From positions 1 to 10,307 of the forward strand of contig CAMKAE010000064.1 in assembly GCA_946410395.1 (NCBI GenBank): a stretch of 10,307 bases of DNA, in the 5' to 3' direction. The translations under genes were made by a program, and so were the position numbers. This stretch comes from an uncultured Clostridia bacterium (GTDB taxonomy: Bacteria > Bacillota > Clostridia > Christensenellales > Aristaeellaceae). This document shows positions 1 to 7,037 of this stretch, piece by piece (the first letter of the stretch is position 1; every line of letters begins with the position of its first letter). Below the pieces are notes generated by a model. It made no database searches. It was not told where the DNA came from and saw only the letters and a program-made list of their open reading frames with translations.

Positions 1-1184
1 GCGGCGTCCGACAGGAGCGGCGCGGCCATGCCCACGTCTTCCCGCTGGGCATACATCGCCAGCTCGTCCCAGAATCCGTCCGAAAACTTCGTGACGCTTC
101 CGTCCACAAACAGCAGCAGATCCTCCTGTGCCTCCGCGGCAGCCTGGTTCATGGTCGCGAAACGGTGGACCCCTGCGGCCGCGCGGAAATTCACATGCCA
201 GGGGAACCGGTGCCGGATCCGGTTGATGATCTCATCGGCGGCAGACGGCGTGGGCGCAGTCACCACAACACAGCCCTTCAGGGGCTTGAGCGGATAGCGC
301 AGGCGCAGGAAGCCGCCCTCAAGGCTGACGCTTCCGGGCAGGCCGATGCGCGCCATGTGGGCTTCCACGGCCTCCCGCGATGCCTCCAGGCAGCGGGCGC
401 GCTGCCGGTGGCTGGCGGAGGTCGCGACCCGGCGCCAATGATAGCAGACAGCCGGAATGTGGACAAAACGATCGGTGGCCTCACTGAGCCGGAGGAGCAG
501 ATCGTGATCCTGCGCGCCGTCATACCGGGAGCGTTCACCGCCAATGCGGTCCCACAGCGCTTTGCGGATGGCAGTAAGGTGGCAGATGTAATTGACCGAG
601 CGCAGGGTGTCCGGGGAATAATCCGGCTTCAGCGCCGGGTCGGTGTGGAGCCGGCCGTTGGCGGTGATGCGGTCTTCGTCGGTATAGATCACATCCGCGT
701 CTTCGGACGCAATGGCCTGGGCGACCCGCCACAGCGCATCCGGCGTCAGCAGGTCGTCATGGTCCGCGAGCGCAATCCATTCGCCCCGGCACAGGGCCAC
801 GGCCCGGTTGGTGTTGCCCGCGATCCCCTCGTTGACGTCGCCGCGCTGGATCCGGATCCGCTTGTCCAGCAGCGGTAGCGTGTCCAGCATTGCATCCGTG
901 CGCGGGCTTGACCCGGTGGAATACAGGCAGGCCTCCCAGTTGACATAGCTCTGGGACACCAGGGATTGGGCCAGGGCCTGCAGCAGCGCCGGATCGGTGT
1001 TGTAAACAGGAATACCCACGGAGATGAGCCCGGCGGGAGGCTGGTGCGCCTGCTGAAAGGCCAGCGTCTCCGCGTCCGCCTTGCATTGCTCCCAGGCGCG
1101 GTCCCAGCTGCGCAGCACCCGATCTCCGGCTTTGCGCAGGGCGGCCTGCAGGCCGTGTTCCCGCAGGAATGACAGGGCTTTCAC
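1..1184 (-). CDS. Family-2 glycosyltransferase, partial (3' end beyond window)
   Basis: This gene is predicted to transfer a sugar from a nucleotide-sugar donor onto a cell-envelope or extracellular glycan. Acceptor and donor cannot be read from the sequence. The frame is open from a GTG at 1184 to the window edge, giving 394 codons with no stop. A short helical, basic N-terminus precedes a GT-A fold. The strand SVGIPVYNT (about residues 55-63) is the usual nucleotide-binding start, and D141-H-D-D144, within ALADHDDLLTPDALW, is the DxD metal and donor site. DADVIYTDED and the downstream GAQDHDLLLRL segment are typical of GT2 enzymes that act on polysaccharides. After about residue 300 a second GT-A-like stretch begins and ends near EDLLLFVDGSV, so the full protein may carry tandem GT2 domains. 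The GTG start overlaps the kinase stop codon (GTGA), with GGAGG just upstream, so the two genes are probably translationally coupled and share the kinase promoter. The family is secure, the specificity unknown. Confidence 0.88.
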   Translation of the reverse strand, partial: MKALSFLREHGLQAALRKAGDRVLRSWDRAWEQCKADAETLAFQQAHQPPAGLISVGIPVYNTDPALLQALAQSLVSQSYVNWEACLYSTGSSPRTDAMLDTLPLLDKRIRIQRGDVNEGIAGNTNRAVALCRGEWIALADHDDLLTPDALWRVAQAIASEDADVIYTDEDRITANGRLHTDPALKPDYSPDTLRSVNYICHLTAIRKALWDRIGGERSRYDGAQDHDLLLRLSEATDRFVHIPAVCYHWRRVATSASHRQRARCLEASREAVEAHMARIGLPGSVSLEGGFLRLRYPLKPLKGCVVVTAPTPSAADEIINRIRHRFPWHVNFRAAAGVHRFATMNQAAAEAQEDLLLFVDGSVTKFSDGFWDELAMYAQREDVGMAAPLLSDA

Positions 1185-2683
1185 GCCTCCGCACCCCCTT
1201 TGGCGGTCGGCGCCGCAGGTAGGGTGAAGCAGAACCGGGCGCCCGTGTCGCAGGGATCGGCCCAGATGCGCTGTCCGTGCATGGCCATGATCCGCTGGCA
1301 GATGGAGAGGCCCAGGCCGGTGCCCTTCCCGGACGTGTGCGCCCGGTCTGCGGTAAAGAAGCGGTCAAAGATGCGCGGGAGATCCTCCGGGCTGATGGCG
1401 ATGCCGTCATCCTCCACCACGGCTGTCACAAGGCCGTTCTTTTCGCTTGTCCGCAGCGAAACGGTGCCGCTCGCTGGCGTGAACTTCACCGCGTTGTCCA
1501 CGAGGTTGACCACGACCTCCTCGATCCGGTCGGCATCCGCCGTGACACGGCAGGGATCGGCCGCGAAATCACAGTTGACTGTGATGCCCTTGCGCTCCAG
1601 ATCGCCCATTCGGCGAATGACGGCGCGGCGGAACATTTCGCACAGGTCGAAATCTGTCTGATTGAGGGTTGCGTCGTCCCGTTCCAGCCTGGAGAGGACC
1701 AGCAGGTCCCCGATGAGCTTAGACAGGCGGTGCGTCTCGTCGTTCACCAGCGCGAGATAGCGGGGGTGATCCTCCGGCGGGATGGTGCCGTCGCTCATGC
1801 CCTGAACAAAACCGGATATGGAAGTAATCGGACTGCGGAGCTCATGGGAGACGTTAGCCACGAACTCTCTGCGGCCGGCCTCGATGCCGTCGAGCTTCTG
1901 AGCCATGCTGTTGAAGGCGGAGGAGAGCACGTGGATCTCCGGCTCTCCGCTGTCCGCCTGTACCCGTACGCTGAAGTCGCCTTCCGCCATGGCGTTGGCG
2001 GCTTCGGTGAGGCGCCCGAGCGGACGCAGGGAGCGCCGCAGGAGGAAGAAAAGAATCAGCGCGGCGCCCAGCAGCGTTCCGCCCGCGATGATGAACAGCG
2101 GCAAACCGAATTCCCAGATGCTGCCCTCGATGACCTGGACCGGCGTGATGATCAGCACGGCGCCCACAACAAGGCCGCTGCGGGCCATGGGTACGCCCAC
2201 GGCAAAGCTCGCGGAGCCCCGGACCGTGCTGCGAACCACAACCGTCTGGTCCGGACCGCCGCCGAGCACCTTGCTGAGCAGCGCGCTCAGGTCTTTTCCC
2301 TTCAGCGCATCGGTGAATTCGGGGTTTTCATTGATGGCCAGCGTCAGGTCGTCGGCAGCGTAGACCCAGTGCTCGCGGTCCGTCACGCCGATATAGGCGT
2401 TGTAGGTTTCGTGAACCTCCCGGTATTTCCGGTTGAGGATCGCGCCGACGGAGTTGCCGGCCCCGTCGCTCCAGCCCCGGCGGTAGGGATACGGATAGGG
2501 CACGGTGACGCTCGAAGCCTCGCTCTGCACGGCCAGCCAGGCGATTTCCTTTGCGTCAGTGATCAGGCTTTCCAGGCGGGCGTTGCTTCGCTCCCTGCGA
2601 ATGAGCAGCGTGCCAAGCACGCTGAACCCCGCCGTCAGCAGCAGAATCACCGCGAGCACAACGGCCATGATGCGCTTGAACAC
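1181..2683 (-). CDS. Membrane sensor histidine kinase (HAMP, HisKA, HATPase_c), orphan in this window
   Basis: A two-component sensor kinase that autophosphorylates on histidine and would pass the phosphate to a response regulator. Numbered from the GTG at 2683 (500 aa), a first membrane helix spans about residues 5-28. An extracytoplasmic sensor region of about 165 residues follows, with a PYPYPY stretch, then a second helix at about 195-216 and a HAMP linker. The dimerisation/phosphoacceptor H-box is FVANVSHELRSPIT with His280. The ATP-binding domain has the N-box NLVDNAVKFT (Asn397), a G1 box EDDG and a G2 box GTGLGL (about 454-459). It is full length with no missing catalytic residue. An in-frame GTG at 2692 would add three residues, but it is fused to the G-run of the Shine-Dalgarno, whereas 2683 sits 8 nt from it. 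No response regulator gene lies on either side; the gene downstream is a glycosyltransferase. The ligand is unknown. The architecture resembles PhoR/ResE-like kinases. Confidence 0.93.
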   Translation of the reverse strand: MFKRIMAVVLAVILLLTAGFSVLGTLLIRRERSNARLESLITDAKEIAWLAVQSEASSVTVPYPYPYRRGWSDGAGNSVGAILNRKYREVHETYNAYIGVTDREHWVYAADDLTLAINENPEFTDALKGKDLSALLSKVLGGGPDQTVVVRSTVRGSASFAVGVPMARSGLVVGAVLIITPVQVIEGSIWEFGLPLFIIAGGTLLGAALILFFLLRRSLRPLGRLTEAANAMAEGDFSVRVQADSGEPEIHVLSSAFNSMAQKLDGIEAGRREFVANVSHELRSPITSISGFVQGMSDGTIPPEDHPRYLALVNDETHRLSKLIGDLLVLSRLERDDATLNQTDFDLCEMFRRAVIRRMGDLERKGITVNCDFAADPCRVTADADRIEEVVVNLVDNAVKFTPASGTVSLRTSEKNGLVTAVVEDDGIAISPEDLPRIFDRFFTADRAHTSGKGTGLGLSICQRIMAMHGQRIWADPCDTGARFCFTLPAAPTAKGGAEA

Positions 2684-2691
2684 CCCTGTCA

Positions 2692-2699
2692 CCCCCCTT
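2692..2699 (-). promoter_or_regulatory. Shine-Dalgarno of the histidine kinase, deciding its start
   Basis: On the minus strand the sequence reads AAGGGGGG, followed by TGACAGGG and then GTG at 2683. The 8-nt gap suits the GTG at 2683. The earlier GTG at 2692 uses the last G of the Shine-Dalgarno itself as its first base, which would be a poor arrangement. Confidence 0.6.
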
Positions 2700-2713
2700 A
2701 CATTCCGATTGCC

Positions 2714-2742
2714 ATTATAGCGGAAATGCGCGCCGCAGGCAA
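2714..2742 (-). promoter_or_regulatory. Sigma-A-type promoter of the kinase/glycosyltransferase unit
   Basis: On the minus strand there is TTGCCT (2742-2737), a 17-bp spacer and a perfect TATAAT (2719-2714). Transcription would start near 2707, leaving a leader of about two dozen bases before the GTG at 2683. The kinase therefore has its own promoter and is not the tail of a longer operon with a response regulator upstream. Confidence 0.75.
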
Positions 2743-2756
2743 GGCAGATTTTCCGG

Positions 2757-2786
2757 TTGACAAAACCTGTGCGGATGCTGTATCAT
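2757..2786 (+). promoter_or_regulatory. Sigma-A-type promoter of the IMP dehydrogenase gene
   Basis: TTGACA (2757-2762), an 18-bp spacer and TATCAT (2781-2786). The predicted start near 2793 gives a leader of about 42 nt, too short for a purine riboswitch. The -35 lies 14 bp from the -35 of the divergent kinase promoter. Confidence 0.75.
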
Positions 2787-2834
2787 GAACCAATTCCATA
2801 TGTCACCGCCGACCGACGCAAGGAGGGATACCCC

Positions 2835-4343
2835 ATGGCCATCTATTGCCAGGAGCCGAGCCACACCTTCAGTGAGTACCTGCTGATCCCCGGATACACC
2901 TCTGAGGAATGCGTGCCGCAGAATGTCACGCTGCGGACCGCGCTGACCAAGTACCGCAAGGGACAGGAAGAACCGGCGATTTCCCTGAACATCCCGCTGA
3001 CCAGCGCGATCATGCAGTCCGTCTCGGACGACAAGCTGGCCATCGCCCTGGCCAAGGAAGGCGGCATCTCCTTTATTTACGGCGCGCAGTCCATCGAGAG
3101 CGAGGCGGCCATGGTGGCGCGGGTGAAGGGCTACAAGGCCGGCTTCGTGGTGTCCGACTCCAACCTGACCCCGGAGAACACTCTGGCGGACGTGCTGGCC
3201 CTCAAGGCAAAGAACGGCTATTCCACCGTGGCCATCACCGAGGACGGCAGCGCCACCGGCAAACTGCTGGGCATCGTCACCAGCCGGGACTATCGCGTCA
3301 GCCGCATGAGCCCGGAAACCCTGGTCCGCGATTTCATGACTCCGCTGGAAAAGCTTGTGACGGCTCCTGCCGAGACCACGCTGAAAGAAGCCAACGACAT
3401 TATCTGGGACCACAAGCTCAACGCGCTCCCCATCGTGGACGCGGACGGCCGCCTCATGTACTTTGTCTTCCGCAAGGACTACGCCTCCCACAAGGAGAAT
3501 CCCCTGGAGCTGCTGGACGACAAAAAGCGTTTCCTGGTGGGCGCCGGCATCAACACCCGCGATTACGCGCAGCGCATTCCGGCGCTGGTCGAGGCCGGGG
3601 CGGACGTGCTGTGCATTGACTCCTCCGAGGGCTACACCTGCTGGCAGGAGAAGTGCCTGCGCTGGGTGCGCGACAACTACGGCGACAGCGTCAAGATCGG
3701 CGCCGGCAACGTGGTGGACCGCGACGGCTTCCTGTTCCTGGCAAAGGCAGGCGCGGATTTCGTGAAGGTCGGCATCGGCGGCGGATCCATCTGCATCACC
3801 CGCGAGACCAAGGGCATCGGCCGCGGCCAGGCCACCGCACTGATCGAGGTCGCGCAGGCCCGGGACGAATACTTCAAGGAGACGGGCATTTACGTGCCAA
3901 TCTGCTCCGACGGCGGCATCGTCCACGACTATCACATGACGCTGGCGCTGGCCATGGGCGCGGACTTCCTGATGATGGGCCGTTATTTCGCTCGCTTTGA
4001 CGAGAGCCCGACGAACCGTGTCATGGTCAACGGCGTCTACATGAAAGAATACTGGGGCGAGGGGTCCAACCGCGCGCGCAACTGGCAGCGCTACGACCTG
4101 GGCGGCGCCGGAAAGCTCTCCTTTGAGGAAGGCGTCGACAGCTATGTCGTCTATGCCGGACCGCTGCACGACAATGTTGAGATCAGCCTCTACAAGGTCA
4201 AGAGCACGATGTGCAACGTGGGCGTCACCAACCTGCAGGACCTGCGGGACAAGGCAAAGCTGACGCTGGTGAGCGCCACCTCGATCGTCGAGGGCGGCTA
4301 TCACGACGTGACCCTGCGCTCCACATCCACGGCGACCCGCTGA
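2835..4343 (+). CDS. guaB: Inosine-5'-monophosphate dehydrogenase
   Basis: Cytosolic enzyme that oxidises IMP to XMP with NAD+, the committed step of guanine nucleotide synthesis. The protein is 502 aa, usual length for the family. It is a TIM barrel interrupted at about residues 100-220 by a tandem CBS (Bateman) module, the usual nucleotide-sensing regulatory domain. The catalytic loop is GGGSICITRE with catalytic Cys320. The following GIGRGQATA and DGGIVHDYHMTLALAMGADF segments are the IMP phosphate-binding region. The mobile flap carries RNWQRYDLGG with the Arg419-Tyr420 pair, which fits IMPDH rather than GMP reductase, since reductases lack this flap dyad. Sequence and flap closely match my recollection of the Tritrichomonas foetus enzyme (Cys319, Arg418-Tyr419) and of clostridial relatives, rather than the GPGSICTTR/YRGMGS type of E. 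coli. The start is ATG at 2835 behind AAGGAGGG with good spacing; the frame extends upstream without another supported start. It is monocistronic, bounded by its own promoter and terminator. Confidence 0.96.
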   Translation: MAIYCQEPSHTFSEYLLIPGYTSEECVPQNVTLRTALTKYRKGQEEPAISLNIPLTSAIMQSVSDDKLAIALAKEGGISFIYGAQSIESEAAMVARVKGYKAGFVVSDSNLTPENTLADVLALKAKNGYSTVAITEDGSATGKLLGIVTSRDYRVSRMSPETLVRDFMTPLEKLVTAPAETTLKEANDIIWDHKLNALPIVDADGRLMYFVFRKDYASHKENPLELLDDKKRFLVGAGINTRDYAQRIPALVEAGADVLCIDSSEGYTCWQEKCLRWVRDNYGDSVKIGAGNVVDRDGFLFLAKAGADFVKVGIGGGSICITRETKGIGRGQATALIEVAQARDEYFKETGIYVPICSDGGIVHDYHMTLALAMGADFLMMGRYFARFDESPTNRVMVNGVYMKEYWGEGSNRARNWQRYDLGGAGKLSFEEGVDSYVVYAGPLHDNVEISLYKVKSTMCNVGVTNLQDLRDKAKLTLVSATSIVEGGYHDVTLRSTSTATR

Positions 4344-4364
4344 GACAGGCGGCTTCACATCCAC

Positions 4365-4403
4365 AGCCCGGTTTCCGCCGGGCTTTTCCTGTGTTGTTTT
4401 TTC
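4365..4403 (+). terminator. Intrinsic terminator of the IMP dehydrogenase gene
   Basis: The stem is AGCCCGG (4365-4371) paired with CCGGGCT (4378-4384) around a six-base loop. It is followed by TTTT and, after CCTGTGTTG, by a longer T-run. It lies 21 bases past the guaB stop codon and separates that gene from the exporter operon. Confidence 0.85.
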
Positions 4404-4445
4404 ATGCGCAAAAGGCCGAAAAGCTGCCGATCGTTTCCGAAGCCC

Positions 4446-4474
4446 TTGAATCTTGCGGCGTGTGATGGTATAAT
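4446..4474 (+). promoter_or_regulatory. Extended -10 sigma-A promoter of the exporter operon
   Basis: TTGAAT (4446-4451), a 17-bp spacer and a perfect TATAAT (4469-4474), with TG one base upstream of the -10. This is a strong housekeeping promoter, and the predicted start near 4481 gives a leader of about 60 nt. The operon should thus be readable without its own ECF sigma factor. No convincing ECF-type (GGAAC...CGT) promoter was seen here by eye. Confidence 0.8.
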
Positions 4475-4542
4475 TGGATGAAAGCAAACGGAAACGACGC
4501 GGGCTGTGCGAAAAGAACGGCCGGCGGCAAGAGGGTTTGACC

Positions 4543-4782
4543 ATGAGCAATGAACCTGTATTCAGGAAAAAGAGCATCGACAGGATTTCCTCGCCGGAGC
4601 AGCTCAACGATTATATCCGCGTATCCACACCGGGCGTGTGGATCGTTCTGGTGGCGATCCTGCTGGTGATGGGCGGCCTGATCTTCTGGGGAATCTTCGG
4701 CCGTGTGACGCAGGTCGCGGTGAATGGGAGCGGCGAGATCGTCAGCGAGGAGATCGCGCCCATCACGTATGTCATCAACTGA
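4543..4782 (+). CDS. Minimal NHLM/HlyD-type secretion adaptor: N-terminal tail and membrane helix only
   Basis: A 79-residue protein. The cytosolic tail FRKKSIDRISSPEQLNDYIR followed by VSTPGVW is the N-terminal signature I associate with NHLM bacteriocin-system secretion proteins, the membrane-fusion (HlyD-like) partners of C39 ABC exporters. One membrane helix spans about residues 32-52. Only about 27 residues then remain outside (FGRVTQVAVNGSG...TYVIN) before the TGA. Family members are normally several times longer, carrying a barrel-sandwich domain and often a coiled coil, all absent here. There is no room for a frameshifted remainder, because the next gene starts 13 bases after the stop and its Shine-Dalgarno abuts the stop codon. 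It could be a deletion remnant or a real short form sufficient in a cell without an outer membrane. The start is ATG at 4543 with a modest AGAGGG Shine-Dalgarno; it is the first gene of the operon. Confidence 0.8.
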   Translation: MSNEPVFRKKSIDRISSPEQLNDYIRVSTPGVWIVLVAILLVMGGLIFWGIFGRVTQVAVNGSGEIVSEEIAPITYVIN

Positions 4783-4789
4783 AGAGGTG
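4781..4789 (+). promoter_or_regulatory. Shine-Dalgarno selecting GTG 4796 for the peptidase/ABC exporter
   Basis: GAAGAGGTG overlaps the stop codon of the adaptor-like gene and lies 8 nt before GTG 4796. The alternative in-frame ATG at 4769 has no purine-rich site upstream and would add nine residues that do not belong to the C39 domain. Confidence 0.65.
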
Positions 4790-4795
4790 CATACC

Positions 4796-7018
4796 GTGGC
4801 AAACAGGAATAAAGGACAGCCGGTGACACACGGCTATGCCAGAAACGTTCCCGTGGTGATGCAGATGGAAGCGCTGGAGTGCGGCGCAGCCTGCCTGACC
4901 ATGATTCTGGCCTATTACGGGAAATGGATCCCGCTCGAGCAGGTGCGCAAGGACTGCGGCGTCTCCCGGGACGGCTCCAACGCGCTCAACGTGCTGAAGG
5001 CCGCCCGCAGCTACGGGATGACAGCCAAGGGCATGCGCTACGAGGAGACGGCAAGCCTGCGCGAGTACGGCCGCTTTCCCTGCATCGTACACTGGGATTT
5101 CAACCACTATGTGGTCTGTAACGGCTTCAAGGGCGGCAAAGCCCTGCTGAACGACCCGGCGCGCGGCAGCATCGCCGTGCCGATCGAACAGTTTGACGAA
5201 TCCTTCACCGGGGTCGCGCTGGTCATGGAGCCGGGGGACGGCTTCGAGCCCTCCGGGCACAAAAAAAGCGTGCTTGCCTTTGCGAAAAAACGGATGACCG
5301 GCACGCTGCCGGCTTTTGCCTTTGTCGCGCTGACGACCGCCATCGCGGCGCTTTCGGGCGTCATTCTGGCAGGCTTCTCACGCGTTTTCATGGACGAGCT
5401 CCTGACCGGGCTCAATCCGGACTGGTTCACGCCGTTTATTATTGGCCTCTCCGTGATCTCCCTGCTGCAGATTGTCTCGGGATGGATCGGGGCCGTTTTC
5501 AGCCTCCGGATAAACGGAAAGCTGGCCGTTGTTGGCAACACCACCTATCTCTGGAAGGTCCTTCGCCTGCCCATGGAGTTCTTTTCCCAGCGCATGGCGG
5601 GCGACATCCAGGTGCGGCAGGCCACCAACGCCACGATCGCGGGCACGCTGGTCAACACCCTGGCCCCGCTGGTCCTGAACGCGCTGATGATGGTTTTCTA
5701 TCTGGTCGTGATGATCCGCTACAGCCTGCTGCTGACCCTCATCGGCCTGGCGGCTATCGTTGGCGATATGGCCGTGTCCCGGATCATCGCCCGCAAGCGG
5801 GTCAACATCACCCGGGTCATGCTGCGTGACGAGGGCAAGCTGGATTCTGCCACGGTCTCTGGGATCGAACTCATCGAATCCATCAAGTCCAGCGGCGCGG
5901 AAAATGGCTTCTTCAGCAGATGGGCCGGCTACCAGGCCAGCGTCAACACCCAGTCGGTCCGCTTCATGCGCATCAACGAGTACCTTGGCGCGATCCCGCA
6001 GATCCTTTCGGCCGTCGCTGACAGCCTCGTGCTGCTCACAGGCGTCTATCTGACCATGACGGGCCGGTTCAGCATCGGCATGATCATGGTGTTCCGGACC
6101 ATTCTCGGCGAGTTCATGCAGCCCGCGGAGACCCTGATCTCCGCCGGTCAGACCATCCAGGAGATGCGCACCGACATGGAGCGCATCGAGGATGTGATGG
6201 AATACCCGGACGATCCCGCGCTGGCGCAAACGGCGGCGAAGGGCAGCGAGCCGTCGGCGCAGGATGAGCAGGAAGAGGCGCAGGCGGACCTGCGCAAGCT
6301 CAGCGGCGCCTTGAAGATCCGGGGCCTCACCTTCGGCTACGCGCCCCTGGGGGATCCGCTGATCCGCGATTTCGACCTGGACCTGGAGCCCGGAAAGAGC
6401 GTGGCCTTTGTCGGCGCATCCGGCTGCGGAAAGTCCACGCTGGCCAAGCTGATCAGCGGCCTGTATCAGCCCTGGAGCGGGGAGATTCTCTTTGACGGCA
6501 AGCCCATCCGCGAGATCGATCGGAATGTCTTCACCGGCTCCGTGGCGGTCGTGGACCAGGATATCACGCTCTTTGAGGACACCATCGCCAACAACATCAG
6601 CATGTGGGACAGCTCCATCGAGCCGTTCGAGATGATCCTCGCGGCCCGGGACGCGAAAATCTACGACGACATCATCCAGCGCCCGGAAGGCTTCCGCTAC
6701 AAGCTGACGGAGGACGGCAAGGATTTCTCCGGCGGGCAGCGCCAGCGTCTGGAGATCGCCCGTGTTCTGGCGCAGGACCCGACGCTGATCATCATGGACG
6801 AGGCCACCAGCGCGCTGGACGCCCGCACTGAGCAGGAAGTCGTCGGCGCGATCCGGCAACGCGGCATCACCTCCATCGTCATCGCGCATCGCCTCTCCAC
6901 GGTCCGTACCTGCGACGAGATCATCGTGCTTGACGACGGGCAGATTGCGGAGCGCGGCACGCATCAGGAGCTCATGGCCCGTCACGGCCTCTATGCCGAG
7001 CTCGTCACAAACGAATGA
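4796..7018 (+). CDS. NHLM-type C39 peptidase / ABC exporter (bifunctional leader protease and transporter)
   Basis: Inner-membrane exporter of the PCAT kind: it is expected to cut the leader off a substrate peptide and export the remainder using ATP. The protein is 740 aa. The C39 peptidase domain is residues 10-150, with oxyanion Gln23, catalytic Cys29 (QMEALECGAACL), His104 (HWDFNHYVV) and Asp120 (NDPARG), so the triad is complete. An ABC membrane domain with about six helices occupies roughly 165-460. An acidic, Gln/Glu-rich linker (about 475-505) leads to the nucleotide-binding domain. That has Walker A GASGCGKST (540-548, Lys546), signature FSGGQRQRLE (644-653), Walker B LIIMDEATSALD (Asp668, Glu669) and the H-loop His698. 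All ATPase residues are intact. It matches the NHLM peptidase/ATP-binding exporter family in layout. It lies between the adaptor stub and a second ABC subunit, with which it probably forms a heterodimer. The substrate may be the small peptide encoded downstream. The family call is firm; the substrate is inferred. Confidence 0.93.
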   Translation: MANRNKGQPVTHGYARNVPVVMQMEALECGAACLTMILAYYGKWIPLEQVRKDCGVSRDGSNALNVLKAARSYGMTAKGMRYEETASLREYGRFPCIVHWDFNHYVVCNGFKGGKALLNDPARGSIAVPIEQFDESFTGVALVMEPGDGFEPSGHKKSVLAFAKKRMTGTLPAFAFVALTTAIAALSGVILAGFSRVFMDELLTGLNPDWFTPFIIGLSVISLLQIVSGWIGAVFSLRINGKLAVVGNTTYLWKVLRLPMEFFSQRMAGDIQVRQATNATIAGTLVNTLAPLVLNALMMVFYLVVMIRYSLLLTLIGLAAIVGDMAVSRIIARKRVNITRVMLRDEGKLDSATVSGIELIESIKSSGAENGFFSRWAGYQASVNTQSVRFMRINEYLGAIPQILSAVADSLVLLTGVYLTMTGRFSIGMIMVFRTILGEFMQPAETLISAGQTIQEMRTDMERIEDVMEYPDDPALAQTAAKGSEPSAQDEQEEAQADLRKLSGALKIRGLTFGYAPLGDPLIRDFDLDLEPGKSVAFVGASGCGKSTLAKLISGLYQPWSGEILFDGKPIREIDRNVFTGSVAVVDQDITLFEDTIANNISMWDSSIEPFEMILAARDAKIYDDIIQRPEGFRYKLTEDGKDFSGGQRQRLEIARVLAQDPTLIIMDEATSALDARTEQEVVGAIRQRGITSIVIAHRLSTVRTCDEIIVLDDGQIAERGTHQELMARHGLYAELVTNE

Positions 7019-7037
7019 CGGGGGAGGTGAGTGCTGC

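Noticed and set aside
1277..2788. Long plus-strand open frame (503 codons) opposite the histidine kinase
   Set aside because: It is antisense to a kinase with all motifs intact, its translation shows no recognisable domain, and it has no Shine-Dalgarno. It is a by-product of GC-rich third positions.
2787..2834. Purine riboswitch in the guaB leader
   Set aside because: The leader is only about 42 nt and shows no three-way-junction pattern or conserved loop.
4475..4542. ECF-type (GGAAC-like) promoter in the leader of the exporter operon
   Set aside because: A GGAAAC occurs near 4491, but no CGT-type -10 stands at the expected distance; the housekeeping promoter upstream is much better.
2715..4607. 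Long minus-strand open frame (630 codons) opposite guaB
   Set aside because: Its composition is rich in Ala, Val, His, Gln and Asp, typical of antisense frames in GC-rich genes. It crosses the guaB terminator and two promoters, and guaB on the other strand is certain.
4724..4795. Upstream extension of the peptidase/exporter gene to the in-frame starts at 4724 or 4769
   Set aside because: The extra residues are Arg/Ser-rich or lie outside the C39 domain and have no ribosome binding site. GTG 4796 has GAAGAGGTG at proper spacing.
4783..4795. A frameshifted continuation of the adaptor after its stop codon
   Set aside because: Only 13 bases separate the stop from the next start, and the following sequence is clearly the C39 peptidase, so no hidden remainder can exist here.
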